Of a stretch of DNA of 50,989 bases, positions 15,613 to 24,292 are shown piece by piece (positions within the stretch are counted from its first letter, which is position 1; each line of letters starts with the position of its first letter). The DNA comes from a bacterium (GTDB lineage: Bacteria; SM23-81; DAOVCL01): positions 1 to 50,989 of the forward strand of contig JAOZPP010000013.1 of the NCBI GenBank assembly GCA_029932675.1, in the 5' to 3' direction. Both the position numbers and the translations under genes were made by a program. The notes under the pieces are model-generated. The model made no database searches. It worked only from the letters and a program-made list of their open reading frames with translations, and had not been told where the DNA came from.

Positions 15613-16008
15613 CTTACTGTCAAGGTCACTAAATAGTTTACATTTTTGAACTTAGCTCCCTTCGGCGGAACTTTTCTGACAGGATTAACAGGATTCACAT
15701 GATTTTCTCTTTGTGCCGGTAGGGCTCCTGCCCTGAAGGAGTTGTGTAAGAAACCCTTGGCGATTCAAGCTGTTACTTAGCATTGCGATGGCAGCCGCAA
15801 CCTATGAGGTTGCGAAAGGACGCAGACTGAAGTCTGCGACTACCAGATCTTATGCTTGGACACCTTCCTCAAATATTAAAATCTTGACAATCTGTGTTTA
15901 TCTGCGTCCAAAAATGGAAATTCTTATGCTATGAATTTAGCTTCAAGAGCTGTCCGGAGATAACTCCTGACAGCACGCTCTTGAAATTTCTCGGAGATGC
16001 ACCCAAAC
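15613..16008. other. Intergenic stretch with palindromes and degenerate repeats
   Basis: No gene is visible in this ~400-base stretch. It holds a motif common in such gaps (CAGGATTAACAGGATT), two adjoining palindromes at 15796-15814 (CGCAACC/GGTTGCG) and 15821-15838 (CGCAGAC/GTCTGCG), and a larger imperfect hairpin at 15942-15985 (TTCAAGAGC/GCTCTTGAA arms). Confidence 0.5.
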
Positions 16009-16054
16009 AAAAAGGCCTCCTTAGCCACACCCGGAGGGGGTGGGAAAGGAGGCC
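16009..16054 (-). terminator. Intrinsic terminator of the DUF5683 genes
   Basis: On the minus strand a perfect 9-bp stem (GGCCTCCTT/AAGGAGGCC) with a 23-base loop is followed directly by TTTTT. It lies 25 bases after the stop of the gene at 16080-16817. Its right half recurs at about 14032 without the left arm. Confidence 0.8.
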
Positions 16055-16079
16055 AGGTTAATTTTGAAGAGGTTTCCAC

Positions 16080-16817
16080 CTAAAATCTAAGTTTCAGAGC
16101 GAGGCCGATCTCCTTATGCCTAAGGGAGGGATGAATCTCCATCTCCACCTGGGAGAAGTTAAACCTCCTCCCCTTGTTATAATTCCTTACCTGCCGTACG
16201 GCATCGATAGAGCTTACTATTCTGTTAAGAAGGGCTATACCAAGCATATAGACTGCCCTCTGGTAGGCGGTTTTGCTCCTATCCCTGATCGATTTATATT
16301 TTTTCCTGGCCTGGACGCTCTCCCACTCCCAATAATAACCTTCTCCATAGAGTTGGGCCTTTTCCCGTTCTCCCCAGAGTTGGTAGCGGTTATATTCCTC
16401 CCGGGAGGCGTAGAAGGCTAAGAGGCGGAAGAACTCGTCGTCCTTTCCCTTTATCTCTATCCCGGCATGCTCAGCGGCATAGAGTTTGTAATCGTCTTTT
16501 AGCCACCCCCCATATTCCCTCAGACCAAAGAAACCGGCCCAAACTGCGGCCTCCAAACCCAAGAAGAAGGTGGACCTACCCTTGGATTGAGCATAGGCCT
16601 GACCTGAGCCAGGGAGGAGGAAGGAGAGAAGGAAGCCGAGGTTGGTGGATTTGTATCCCTTCTCTTCCCCGCCCCATTGGGATAGTTTGGGATTGGAGAT
16701 CGCTCCTTTCCTCTGCCAGACCATCTTCTCCGGGGTCAAGAGGCTTTGGGGGCTCGCTGCTTGGAGGAGAATAGGGGAGAGGAGGAGGAATATGGTTGTG
16801 GTTACCTTTCTGAACAT
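16080..16817 (-). CDS. DUF5683-type envelope protein A
   Basis: This 245-residue protein has a signal peptide (MFRKVTTTIFLLLSPILLQA) and the DUF5683 hallmark LLSFLLPGSGQAYAQSKGRS followed by a hydrophobic segment FFLGLEAAVWAGFFGL. The C-terminus ends IGLALKLRF, an alternating pattern ending in F that is typical of outer-membrane proteins. The family is common in Bacteroidota and relatives; its function is not established. It overlaps nothing but starts two bases after the stop of the related gene upstream, so both form an operon, closed by the terminator at 16009. Confidence 0.75.
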   Translation of the reverse strand: MFRKVTTTIFLLLSPILLQAASPQSLLTPEKMVWQRKGAISNPKLSQWGGEEKGYKSTNLGFLLSFLLPGSGQAYAQSKGRSTFFLGLEAAVWAGFFGLREYGGWLKDDYKLYAAEHAGIEIKGKDDEFFRLLAFYASREEYNRYQLWGEREKAQLYGEGYYWEWESVQARKKYKSIRDRSKTAYQRAVYMLGIALLNRIVSSIDAVRQVRNYNKGRRFNFSQVEMEIHPSLRHKEIGLALKLRF

Positions 16818-16819
16818 CG

Positions 16820-17719
16820 TTAGAACCTTTTGGTTAGGATAAGGTGAGGTGTGGGTTCACCGCAATAGTCTATCACCGTAGCCCGTAAGCTGAACCCGGA
16901 GAACCTATCCGCCCTCTTGTTGTGTCTCCTCGCCAGGAGGGCAGCATCAAATGCACTGAGCACCCTGTTCACCAAGGCCGCCCCAATGCCCCACTTAGCT
17001 CTCTTTAAGAATTTGTTGCTTAAATCCCGCATGTCCTCGTAATCCTCCGCCCTTGGAGAATACCAGAAGCAGGCGGAGTCGCTGACCACCCTGTATTCAT
17101 TGTCGCTGTCATCCCAGCCCTCGCCAAACTGACGATCATAATATTTGCCAATCATCTCGTAATACTGCTGTCTGTCGTGCAACCAGGCATCCAATACATC
17201 ATGAATAAAACCATTGGGCAGATAGGTTGAAATGGAGTCCCAATCCTCAGGGTCATAAACATCAGGGTAGTATTTATTATACCACTTAGTGCCTTCCAGG
17301 AATGTCTCGTTTATAAAATCGAGGTAGTATCCCAATCTCCAGTGCTCGTTGGCAAAATCCCTGAATTCCTTCTCCTTTACCTTACCCTTGTGGTGGTAAG
17401 TGAGATAGCCCGTCCAGGATAAGACCTCAATTCCGCCAAAGATGAGCATCCTGGTCTTGGAGCCCATATAGTACTCCCCAGCTCCAGGGAGGATGGCGGA
17501 GAGGAGAAAAGCCTTCTGGATCGACTTCCTCCCCCCAGGTTGTTGACCAGTTAGAGAAGTTTCTACCCTCTGCTGAAGGGAAGGGTTGTTTTGGGCAAAA
17601 AAGGCGACCTCTATCTTGTCTGATCCGCCTAAGCCCTCCATAGTTCCCTCTGCCATCGCCAAACCTATCGGGCAGAGAAGCAAGCTCAAAAGGGATGCGA
17701 GGTAAATTGCTGGTTTCAT
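16820..17719 (-). CDS. DUF5683-type envelope protein B
   Basis: This 299-residue protein is a paralogue of the downstream gene: signal peptide MKPAIYLASLLSLLLCPIGL, then AFLLSAILPGAGEYYMGSKT and a hydrophobic stretch, a long charged region with many aromatic residues, and a C-terminus ending LILTKRF. I start at 17719 because a strong AAGGAGGGAAAG site precedes that ATG; an in-frame extension to 17785 runs into a repeat. It is probably exported to the periplasm or outer membrane. Its role is unknown. The pair resembles proteins found beside secretion and surface-layer genes in FCB bacteria. Confidence 0.75.
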   Translation of the reverse strand: MKPAIYLASLLSLLLCPIGLAMAEGTMEGLGGSDKIEVAFFAQNNPSLQQRVETSLTGQQPGGRKSIQKAFLLSAILPGAGEYYMGSKTRMLIFGGIEVLSWTGYLTYHHKGKVKEKEFRDFANEHWRLGYYLDFINETFLEGTKWYNKYYPDVYDPEDWDSISTYLPNGFIHDVLDAWLHDRQQYYEMIGKYYDRQFGEGWDDSDNEYRVVSDSACFWYSPRAEDYEDMRDLSNKFLKRAKWGIGAALVNRVLSAFDAALLARRHNKRADRFSGFSLRATVIDYCGEPTPHLILTKRF

Positions 17720-17750
17720 CTTTCCCTCCTTTTTAAATTTTGTTAACAGT

Positions 17751-17887
17751 TCACCACGGAAACCTATACAATAGTCAATTAGCAATTAACAATTAGCAAG
17801 TTAAAATAAGATAAAAACGGAAAATCCTGAGATGCCGTTTTCCATTGATAATTGATCATTGACCATTTCTTTGCCAGTCCGTGGTTC
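17751..17887. repeat. Foldback repeat, copy 1 of 2
   Basis: The ends are CACCACGGA and its complement TCCGTGGT. Inside, CAATTAGCAATTAACAATT pairs imperfectly with CATTGATAATTGATCATTGA. A second copy with the same order of blocks lies at 34347-34496. It fills nearly all of the gap between two genes and could fold into one long hairpin. Confidence 0.7.
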
Positions 17888-20863
17888 TTAAATAAACCCA
17901 AAGAGTATATGAAAGTAGAACCTCCACCTCTCCTTTGGCTCTGGGTGGTCCATTCCATAAGCGGCCTGAAAGTTTACTCTTGTTGGGTAGGAATAGAAGG
18001 AGAATCCCTCCAGTCTCAGCTCCGCCCCCACATCTTTCCCAGAGGAGAGCACTGAATTTTCGCCTTTGTGCCAGGTCTTTCCATATTCGGCAAATATCCC
18101 CCCATAAAGTCTGTTGAGGAAAACCTGACCGATCTGGCGATTAATCTTCTTGAAGATGGGGAACCTGTAGGTGAGGCTACCCAAAAGCATATCCCTCCCC
18201 TCTATGTAATAGTAAGTGTAGCCCCTTAGCCCCTCCTGGCTTCCCAGTTGGAAGTAGAAGAAATCGTCCACTTTTCTGTCTATTACCCCCCCTTTTAACC
18301 TTAAGGCCAGGGAGTGTCGTCCCCAGGGGAGAGCCCTGTATTCGGTCCAGTCTAACAGCAACTGGTTGTAGTAGTTCCGATTATACTTTGGAACCCAAAT
18401 ACCCTCTACATTCTCCATCTGCCCGGAAGATAGCTTATTCCACATTCGATCATAGCGAAAGAGCATCTCCCTCCCTCCGCGCGGGTTTATCTCTCCATCT
18501 ACGGCGGGTGGGATATTCTTGTAATAATAGGAGACCATAAGGTCCTTTCCCCGGTAGTAAGTCCAACTGGTTTTTCCATAGAGTGCTCTTGTGCTATCCT
18601 CGTAGGCTTTAAGGCCAATCCCATACTTGCTATAGATAAGGCTCAGGGTTAACCGTTTCTGGTAGAAAGGGGAAAGGGGGTTGCAGAAATCAAACCTTGC
18701 TCCCACATCTGCTTCTAAGAGATCATATTTCAGGTCAAAGTCAAAGAGTCCGTAGTAACCGTCCTCCTTTAGCAGGAGCTGATCCTGATCCTGGGTGTGT
18801 CTTCTTAAGGCGTAGACCTCGACGAATAGGGTGGGGAAGAGCTGTCTGTTCTCATAGCTGGTGTAGAGGTCGTAGTCAAAATCCTTGCTCACCAACCCTC
18901 CAAAGAATAGGGACTGTTTGTCCAAGACCTCATTGGAGGCAAGGTAAAGGCCCAATTTAAGCTTCCCCTCGTCCATCGCCAACCGGGGGTAGATGAACAT
19001 CTGGGAGAAGGTTAACCTATATGGTCTGGAGGGAGGGGAGTCATTTAGGGAGGGTTGGTCATGGTTCTTTTCCTCGATTTTGGTGAACTCATTTTTCCCC
19101 ACATTTTCCCCCTCCTCTTTAGGGAGTAAATAAATCGAATAACCCTTTGAGTCATAGGAGGAGTAGGCTATGGACCCTCCATCCGGGGAGATGGAGGGTT
19201 GGAAACCACCCCCCAAGAGGTTGGTTAGCCTGCTGAGGCTTCCATCATCCAAGGAGAGGTGGTAGAGGTTGAATATGCCCGTGCGGTCCGAGGAGAAGAT
19301 GATCCCCCTCCCATCAGGTGTCCAACAGGGGTCCCTATCATCAGAGGAGGAACGAACCAAGTATTTGAATCCAGTCCCTTCGGTGGAGATGACCCCAATA
19401 TTTCTGTTTGCTCCCTGGCTACTCTGTCCTCGAAAGATGCCGAAGAGGATCTTATCCCCATAAGGGGAGAACCTAGGCCGGTAAAGTTGGGTAAAGTCGG
19501 CGTTGTGGGTTAGGTATCTTATCCCGCTCCCATCGGAATTCGCTATTGCCAAGTTGTTTGTCCCATCTTTGTTTACTATAAAGCAAAGGCTTTCGCCATC
19601 AGGAGACCAGGAAGGATCCCTGGCCCGGAGGCCATGGGTGACCTGTTTTTCCTTTTTCTTCTCCAGGTCATAGATGTAGATATCCCAGAAGCGAGAGCCA
19701 TATTTGTTCGATTTCTTCCTTTTTGCGTAAGCGATCTTTGTCCCGTCAGGGGACCAGGAGAAGGAAGAGCTTACCCCTCCAGTTATGGCCTCCGGTTCCC
19801 TCTTCGAGATATCCATAGTATAGAGGGTCAACTGATAGTAATCCTTGCCCTTGTTGGAGAGGTAGGCAAGTTTCTTTCCATCGGGGGACCAGCTTGGATA
19901 GAGGTTTAAAAACCCCCCCTGGGTGAGCTTCTCTCCCTGCACCAGGTTTTCCCTAATCCCCGCAGTCTCGGCTGAGTAATGCTTCTGCAGATGATCCTTC
20001 CACTCCCGGTAAAGCTCCCCGCCAGATAGGTGGAGGACACTTTTCAATGCGGAGCTGAAGCTTATCCTCCAGGGCTTTTTCATCGCCTGCATCAGCCTCT
20101 CTAAGGTATCGCCTCCATACCGTTCGGCGATGTATCTCACCAAGGAGAACCCTTGGTTATAGGCCATCTCAGCCTTCAGGGTGTTCTGTCCAAAAACCCC
20201 CATCTCGGAAAGGGTGAGTAAGTTATCCTCCAGAGTTGCCATCCGCAACACCATATCCCGATGGGTATCCCAGCTCTCATATCCCAGGCCTGGGGCCTGA
20301 AACTGGGCTGTTCCCTCGGCAAACCACATAGGAATAACGCTCCCAGGAAAGGGATAGGAGATGAGCACATTTGGATAGCCAGAGAGGACATCGGGCCTCT
20401 TCTCCTTTTCATGCCCTATGCATTGAAAGTAGAGGGCAGGAACCCGCCTGGTGAACTTGAAAGATGTGCCCAGGGAGATGATATGGGTAAATTCATGGGT
20501 TACTACATTGTTCAGCCAGGTATGGGTTCCGCGTAGTTCAAAGTCTAAATTGGTCGCCCAGACCTCGATCTTGTTGTCATAATAGTAGGCAGCGCCATTG
20601 GAGAAATCCTCGTAATCTTTGACCAAGATCTGGATCTTGCCCTTTGGCCAATAGTTATAGAGGGAGGTGATGGGATCGTAGATCTCTTCCGCTATCTGGG
20701 CGGCCATCCCCGCCGTTCTCTCCTCACCCCGGTGGAACCGAACTGAAAAGTGGGGGGTCTCTATTGACCTCCACTTAAGCTCTGGATGGTTGTAAGCCAA
20801 AGCAGCGGTAGAGAAGAGAAGAAATACAAGGGATGTGAGAAAAAGTGTAGTTTTTTTCAGCAT
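17888..20863 (-). CDS. Gluzincin metallopeptidase / beta-propeller / outer-membrane barrel fusion
   Basis: The protein is 991 residues long. A signal peptide (MLKKTTLFLTSLVFLLFSTA) is followed by a metallopeptidase domain with HEFTH at 123-127 and a downstream WFAEGTAQF, the third-ligand pattern of gluzincins. Residues from about 320 to 600 hold six TolB-type PD40 blades (YPSWSPDGKKLAYLS, DPCWTPDGRGIIFSS and others). The last 330 residues look like a BamA/D15-type barrel, with GLRGYTYYYIEGRDM resembling its conserved loop and a C-terminal HILFGFI. The peptidase would thus be anchored at the outer membrane. The target is unknown. The gene stands alone between a repeat and a palindrome-rich gap. 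Confidence 0.8.
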   Translation of the reverse strand: MLKKTTLFLTSLVFLLFSTAALAYNHPELKWRSIETPHFSVRFHRGEERTAGMAAQIAEEIYDPITSLYNYWPKGKIQILVKDYEDFSNGAAYYYDNKIEVWATNLDFELRGTHTWLNNVVTHEFTHIISLGTSFKFTRRVPALYFQCIGHEKEKRPDVLSGYPNVLISYPFPGSVIPMWFAEGTAQFQAPGLGYESWDTHRDMVLRMATLEDNLLTLSEMGVFGQNTLKAEMAYNQGFSLVRYIAERYGGDTLERLMQAMKKPWRISFSSALKSVLHLSGGELYREWKDHLQKHYSAETAGIRENLVQGEKLTQGGFLNLYPSWSPDGKKLAYLSNKGKDYYQLTLYTMDISKREPEAITGGVSSSFSWSPDGTKIAYAKRKKSNKYGSRFWDIYIYDLEKKKEKQVTHGLRARDPSWSPDGESLCFIVNKDGTNNLAIANSDGSGIRYLTHNADFTQLYRPRFSPYGDKILFGIFRGQSSQGANRNIGVISTEGTGFKYLVRSSSDDRDPCWTPDGRGIIFSSDRTGIFNLYHLSLDDGSLSRLTNLLGGGFQPSISPDGGSIAYSSYDSKGYSIYLLPKEEGENVGKNEFTKIEEKNHDQPSLNDSPPSRPYRLTFSQMFIYPRLAMDEGKLKLGLYLASNEVLDKQSLFFGGLVSKDFDYDLYTSYENRQLFPTLFVEVYALRRHTQDQDQLLLKEDGYYGLFDFDLKYDLLEADVGARFDFCNPLSPFYQKRLTLSLIYSKYGIGLKAYEDSTRALYGKTSWTYYRGKDLMVSYYYKNIPPAVDGEINPRGGREMLFRYDRMWNKLSSGQMENVEGIWVPKYNRNYYNQLLLDWTEYRALPWGRHSLALRLKGGVIDRKVDDFFYFQLGSQEGLRGYTYYYIEGRDMLLGSLTYRFPIFKKINRQIGQVFLNRLYGGIFAEYGKTWHKGENSVLSSGKDVGAELRLEGFSFYSYPTRVNFQAAYGMDHPEPKERWRFYFHILFGFI

Positions 20864-20938
20864 AAAATTTACCTTAAAGGGTTGAAAATAGAAATTGGAA
20901 AACGGAAAATCCTCAGCGGTCTGATCCCCTCATCCACC

Positions 20939-21004
20939 GAGCCGTCAGAACCCCGATTCTGACGGCAAAATGTGGCGGTGGCAGAATCGGGGTTCTGCCA
21001 CCTC
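20939..21004. repeat. Two-hairpin element, copy 1
   Basis: Hairpin 1 (20941-20966) has a perfect 10-bp stem GCCGTCAGAA/TTCTGACGGC. Hairpin 2 (20977-21002) centres on GGCAGAATCGGGGTTCTGCC. In this copy the centre of hairpin 1 (CAGAACCCCGATTCTG) is the complement of hairpin 2. With copy 2 it occupies most of the 350-base gap between genes, which holds nothing else recognisable. Confidence 0.85.
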
Positions 21005-21092
21005 AGAATCTATTCGAGGAAGGAACCCTAACTGCACAGAAATCGAGTGCTTTAGGTCCTTACCTTAAGGGGACGACCTCTCAGCTCACCCC

Positions 21093-21153
21093 GAGCCGTC
21101 AGATGCCCACATCTGACGGCGGAAGGTGGCAGAATCGGGGTTCTGCCACCTCA
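21093..21153. repeat. Two-hairpin element, copy 2
   Basis: Hairpin 1 is GCCGTCAGAT/ATCTGACGGC (21095-21120), and hairpin 2 (21125-21150) is identical to that of copy 1. It lies about 60 bases after the stop of the gene at 21215, so it could also act as a 3' processing or termination structure. Confidence 0.85.
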
Positions 21154-21214
21154 GAACCCTCAGCTAAAGCTGGGTAGAAGAACACTTTACGCGCCATTTC
21201 TCCATCTTCACTTA

Positions 21215-24200
21215 TCACCTTACCAGAGCCATCTTCACAAAGGCCACCTTCTTCTGCCCTCCTCTTCTGGCCTCTATCCTACAGAGGTAAACCCCACTGG
21301 CCACATCCTTGCCATTGCTATTCTTGCCGCACCAGAGGGTTTCATTCTCCGTCTTGGGCTCACCGGGCCCAGGGAATTGGTCAATTAAATTGCCTGTTAA
21401 GTCGAAGATCTTTATCATCACTTCAGCCCTCTCGCCCAGCCGATACCTGATATGGGCGCAGTCGGAAAAGGGGTTGGGCCAGTTATAGGCCAAATCAGGG
21501 GAGAAGAATGGCTCTGTTGGTTCCGGAATCTGGGGATAAACCCCTTGATAGCAGCCCGTATGGGCTACATCGTAGTCCTCCATCGGCCAAGGGATCTTGT
21601 CCAGGTCATACTCTATGGGTAGCCGCCAGATATACAACCAACCATCCTCAGCCCCCACCATCACCTCTAAGCTATCGTCGTTGTCCACATCTAAGAAGGC
21701 TGGAGAGGAGCTCACCGGCCCGCCGCAGGAGAGGGGCCAGCCATTGACCTTGCTCCCATCGGCGTGAAAGGCCAGAAGCTCGCCTTCTGGGGAACCGACC
21801 ACTATCTCTATCCTCCCATCCCCATCAACATCGGCGAGGGTAGGGGAGGAGCTCAAAGGGCCGACGGGATGGGACCTGCTTATGGTGATGGGGAAGTTGG
21901 TCACCAGGGTGCCATTGTAGTTGAAGGCATAGACCTTGTTGGCTCCGGAGAGGACAATCTCCAAGTAGCCATCCCCGTCGATATCCCCTAAGGCGGGGGA
22001 GGAGAGGTGTGGATCACCAGTGGGGTAGAACCAATAGGCCGCTGAGTCCCCCAGGGCCCTTCCCGCAAAGACCCCACCATCAGATGTTGTCCCCACAATG
22101 TCTATTGTGCCATCCCTGTTTAGGTCACCGGCGGCAAGGTGGAGGATGTGGCTCCTGCTGGGGAGGGTTATCCCGCCTATGCTCTCTTTCTTGTAACCAT
22201 AGATGGTCACACAGCTCTGAGCCTGGGGATAAACCCCAATGGCCCCTGTGCAGATATCCATCCAACCGTCATTGTCCACATCGCCTAGGATCACATTCGA
22301 GTGGAAACCAGCACCTATAGGGGGGCCAGTAGGGGTGAGGATCTCCCCATTTGCTGCCAATATAGCTGGGGACTCTACGAAAGTTTTTATCACCATTTCA
22401 GGACCATCATAATCGCTAGTTAAATCACCGAGGGAGATGTCCACCACTCTTTCGCTCCAGAGTGAGTCTAAATGCACGGGGAAACCGTTTAAGGGTTCGG
22501 CTACGCCGTTAGAATTAACTCGCCAAGCGTATACCCATGGCCTGTTGGTTCCCGCTATTACCTCCAGGTTCCCATCCCCATCCAAATCGGCCAAAGCGGG
22601 AGGGCAGGTGAGTGAATCCATTACATCCACAAAAAGTGCAGTAGAATCGGAGGATAGAGGAGTGCCATCTGCTTTCCAGACATAGATCTTCCCCTCCGGA
22701 GTAGCGGCTAAAACCTCTATGTTTCCATCACCATTTAAATCCCCAAATGTAGAAAAAAACTCTCCTGGAGAGGTTCCCACTTGCTCTGGCCAACCGGGTT
22801 GGCTATAGTCAAGGTGCACGTTGAAGCTCATCACCGAATCTCGCGGGCTGAAGTGGGTGATATAGATGTGGCTGCAGGCTCCGGAGTTGGCGTTGGTGTT
22901 GGGTCTGGTTGAGGGGGTAAAGGCATTCCGATAGTTCTTTGACCTATTCCCTTGGTAGAAGGCATCCTCCGGCATCCCATAGGTGATGTAGTAGCCTTCG
23001 ATTATATGCCCAATGTCCTGAAAGCCATCTGCCTCCTCTAAGTCCACCCCTCTATGGAGGGGATCTGAGTTCACCAAGTTGTCGGCGAGTTTGGCCTCGA
23101 TGACATTCTCGTCGATGTGCCAGATGAGGATTCCCGAACCGGGGATCCCCCAATCGTATTCGTCAACCGAAGTCAAGACCCCATTTTCCCATACACAAAC
23201 CGTATCATCGCCGTATACATCCCGTTGGCGGTTTTCGATGAGGAAGTATTCCTGGGAGTTTATGGGCACTTTCACCGCCTTGGCTATGCCACTTTTCAGG
23301 GCAGAGGCGGCCACCTTTACGCTCTCCTGGTTAGAGACTACCAGGGGTTCTACCCATCCTAAGAAGACCTTGGACCAGGCACAAGGCTGTGCCGGAATAA
23401 GGCCGTTTACATTCCAGCATCCCTGGTCCATCAGCCCCCATTGGCCTATACCTGAGCTGCCATCTAAGCTGTTATAGAGGTTGGGAAGGCCCAACTGATG
23501 GCCGAAGAGCTTGGCGAAGATTCCGGTTAAGCCAATTTCGTACCCCTCTTGGTTTTCCGTCTCCGGAAGCCAGAGCCCCTCTTGGACATAGGTTGCCTCC
23601 CCAAAGGGAGAAATGTCCACGGCGATCCCTTGATAGTCTGGATCACCTTCTCCCAAGTATTTCCGCAGATCCCTTAGGTTGAAGAAGGCAGAGGGAATGT
23701 CCTTAGGAGTTGGATCGTAATAAAAGCTTATATCCCCACCCACTCCGGCATGAAAGATGACGAAAGCATCGTAATCGGCGAAGTGAATGGTAGTATCTGA
23801 AGTATCGGCCACTTTGATGGCATCCCGGAAGAACTCGGCCAACATCTTATTGGTGGCCTCCTCAGAGGATAAGGGGTTATAGTGGGCCATTGGGTAGGGG
23901 AGGAGGTAGCTTGAATCTTCCTCTTGGGGGAAGAGATCGTAGGTGAGGAGAAGGTTACCGTTGGAAACGGTTTTGTAGTAGTTGGCTAAGGCCTTGAGCT
24001 GTCGCGCAAAATAGGAACGGTTATGGGGAGCAGGGTTTATCCTCTCCCCCTTTGAGTTGTTGCTCAGGTCAAACCAACCGTCCCCAGTGGTGTTTGGGTC
24101 ATCAGGTTTTTCCCGTTGAAATTTCACCCGGAGGGCCAAAATATGCATTTCCGTTTGGACTAGGGCCTCCTCTACTCTTGAGGCAACTCCCCCGGGCCAA

Positions 24201-24277
24201 AACCTAAACTTCATTGCCCCCAATGGTGAGGCAATCGAGAGGAGAAGGAGGAGGGCGAGGGTAAATTTTTTCAGCAC
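21215..24277 (-). CDS. Secreted M6-like protein with FG-GAP repeats and sorting tail; active site degenerate
   Basis: The protein is about 1020 residues. A signal peptide (MLKKFTLALLLLLSIA) starts at the GTG at 24277, which has a GGGGAG site; an upstream GTG at 24292 is also open. The first half follows M6 (immune-inhibitor-A-like) proteases, but where they have HEFGHxLGLPDLYD this reads KLFGHQLGLPNLYN (about residue 250): the first histidine and the glutamate are gone, so hydrolysis is unlikely. Eight FG-GAP/VCBS-like repeats follow (LADLDGDGNLEVIAG and others). The end (YNWPNPFSDCAHIRYRL to VAFVKMALVR) is a FlgD-like/type IX sorting tail. It starts just after the PorV-like gene's stop, so the two form an operon. 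Confidence 0.85.
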   Translation of the reverse strand: MLKKFTLALLLLLSIASPLGAMKFRFWPGGVASRVEEALVQTEMHILALRVKFQREKPDDPNTTGDGWFDLSNNSKGERINPAPHNRSYFARQLKALANYYKTVSNGNLLLTYDLFPQEEDSSYLLPYPMAHYNPLSSEEATNKMLAEFFRDAIKVADTSDTTIHFADYDAFVIFHAGVGGDISFYYDPTPKDIPSAFFNLRDLRKYLGEGDPDYQGIAVDISPFGEATYVQEGLWLPETENQEGYEIGLTGIFAKLFGHQLGLPNLYNSLDGSSGIGQWGLMDQGCWNVNGLIPAQPCAWSKVFLGWVEPLVVSNQESVKVAASALKSGIAKAVKVPINSQEYFLIENRQRDVYGDDTVCVWENGVLTSVDEYDWGIPGSGILIWHIDENVIEAKLADNLVNSDPLHRGVDLEEADGFQDIGHIIEGYYITYGMPEDAFYQGNRSKNYRNAFTPSTRPNTNANSGACSHIYITHFSPRDSVMSFNVHLDYSQPGWPEQVGTSPGEFFSTFGDLNGDGNIEVLAATPEGKIYVWKADGTPLSSDSTALFVDVMDSLTCPPALADLDGDGNLEVIAGTNRPWVYAWRVNSNGVAEPLNGFPVHLDSLWSERVVDISLGDLTSDYDGPEMVIKTFVESPAILAANGEILTPTGPPIGAGFHSNVILGDVDNDGWMDICTGAIGVYPQAQSCVTIYGYKKESIGGITLPSRSHILHLAAGDLNRDGTIDIVGTTSDGGVFAGRALGDSAAYWFYPTGDPHLSSPALGDIDGDGYLEIVLSGANKVYAFNYNGTLVTNFPITISRSHPVGPLSSSPTLADVDGDGRIEIVVGSPEGELLAFHADGSKVNGWPLSCGGPVSSSPAFLDVDNDDSLEVMVGAEDGWLYIWRLPIEYDLDKIPWPMEDYDVAHTGCYQGVYPQIPEPTEPFFSPDLAYNWPNPFSDCAHIRYRLGERAEVMIKIFDLTGNLIDQFPGPGEPKTENETLWCGKNSNGKDVASGVYLCRIEARRGGQKKVAFVKMALVR

Positions 24278-24292
24278 TGGCTTTCTCCCCAC

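Noticed and set aside
18697-18960. Plus-strand open frames opposite the large envelope genes (also 20261-20536, 22009-22320, 26180-26467)
   Set aside because: They mirror the codon pattern of the long genes on the other strand and have no start sites or families of their own.
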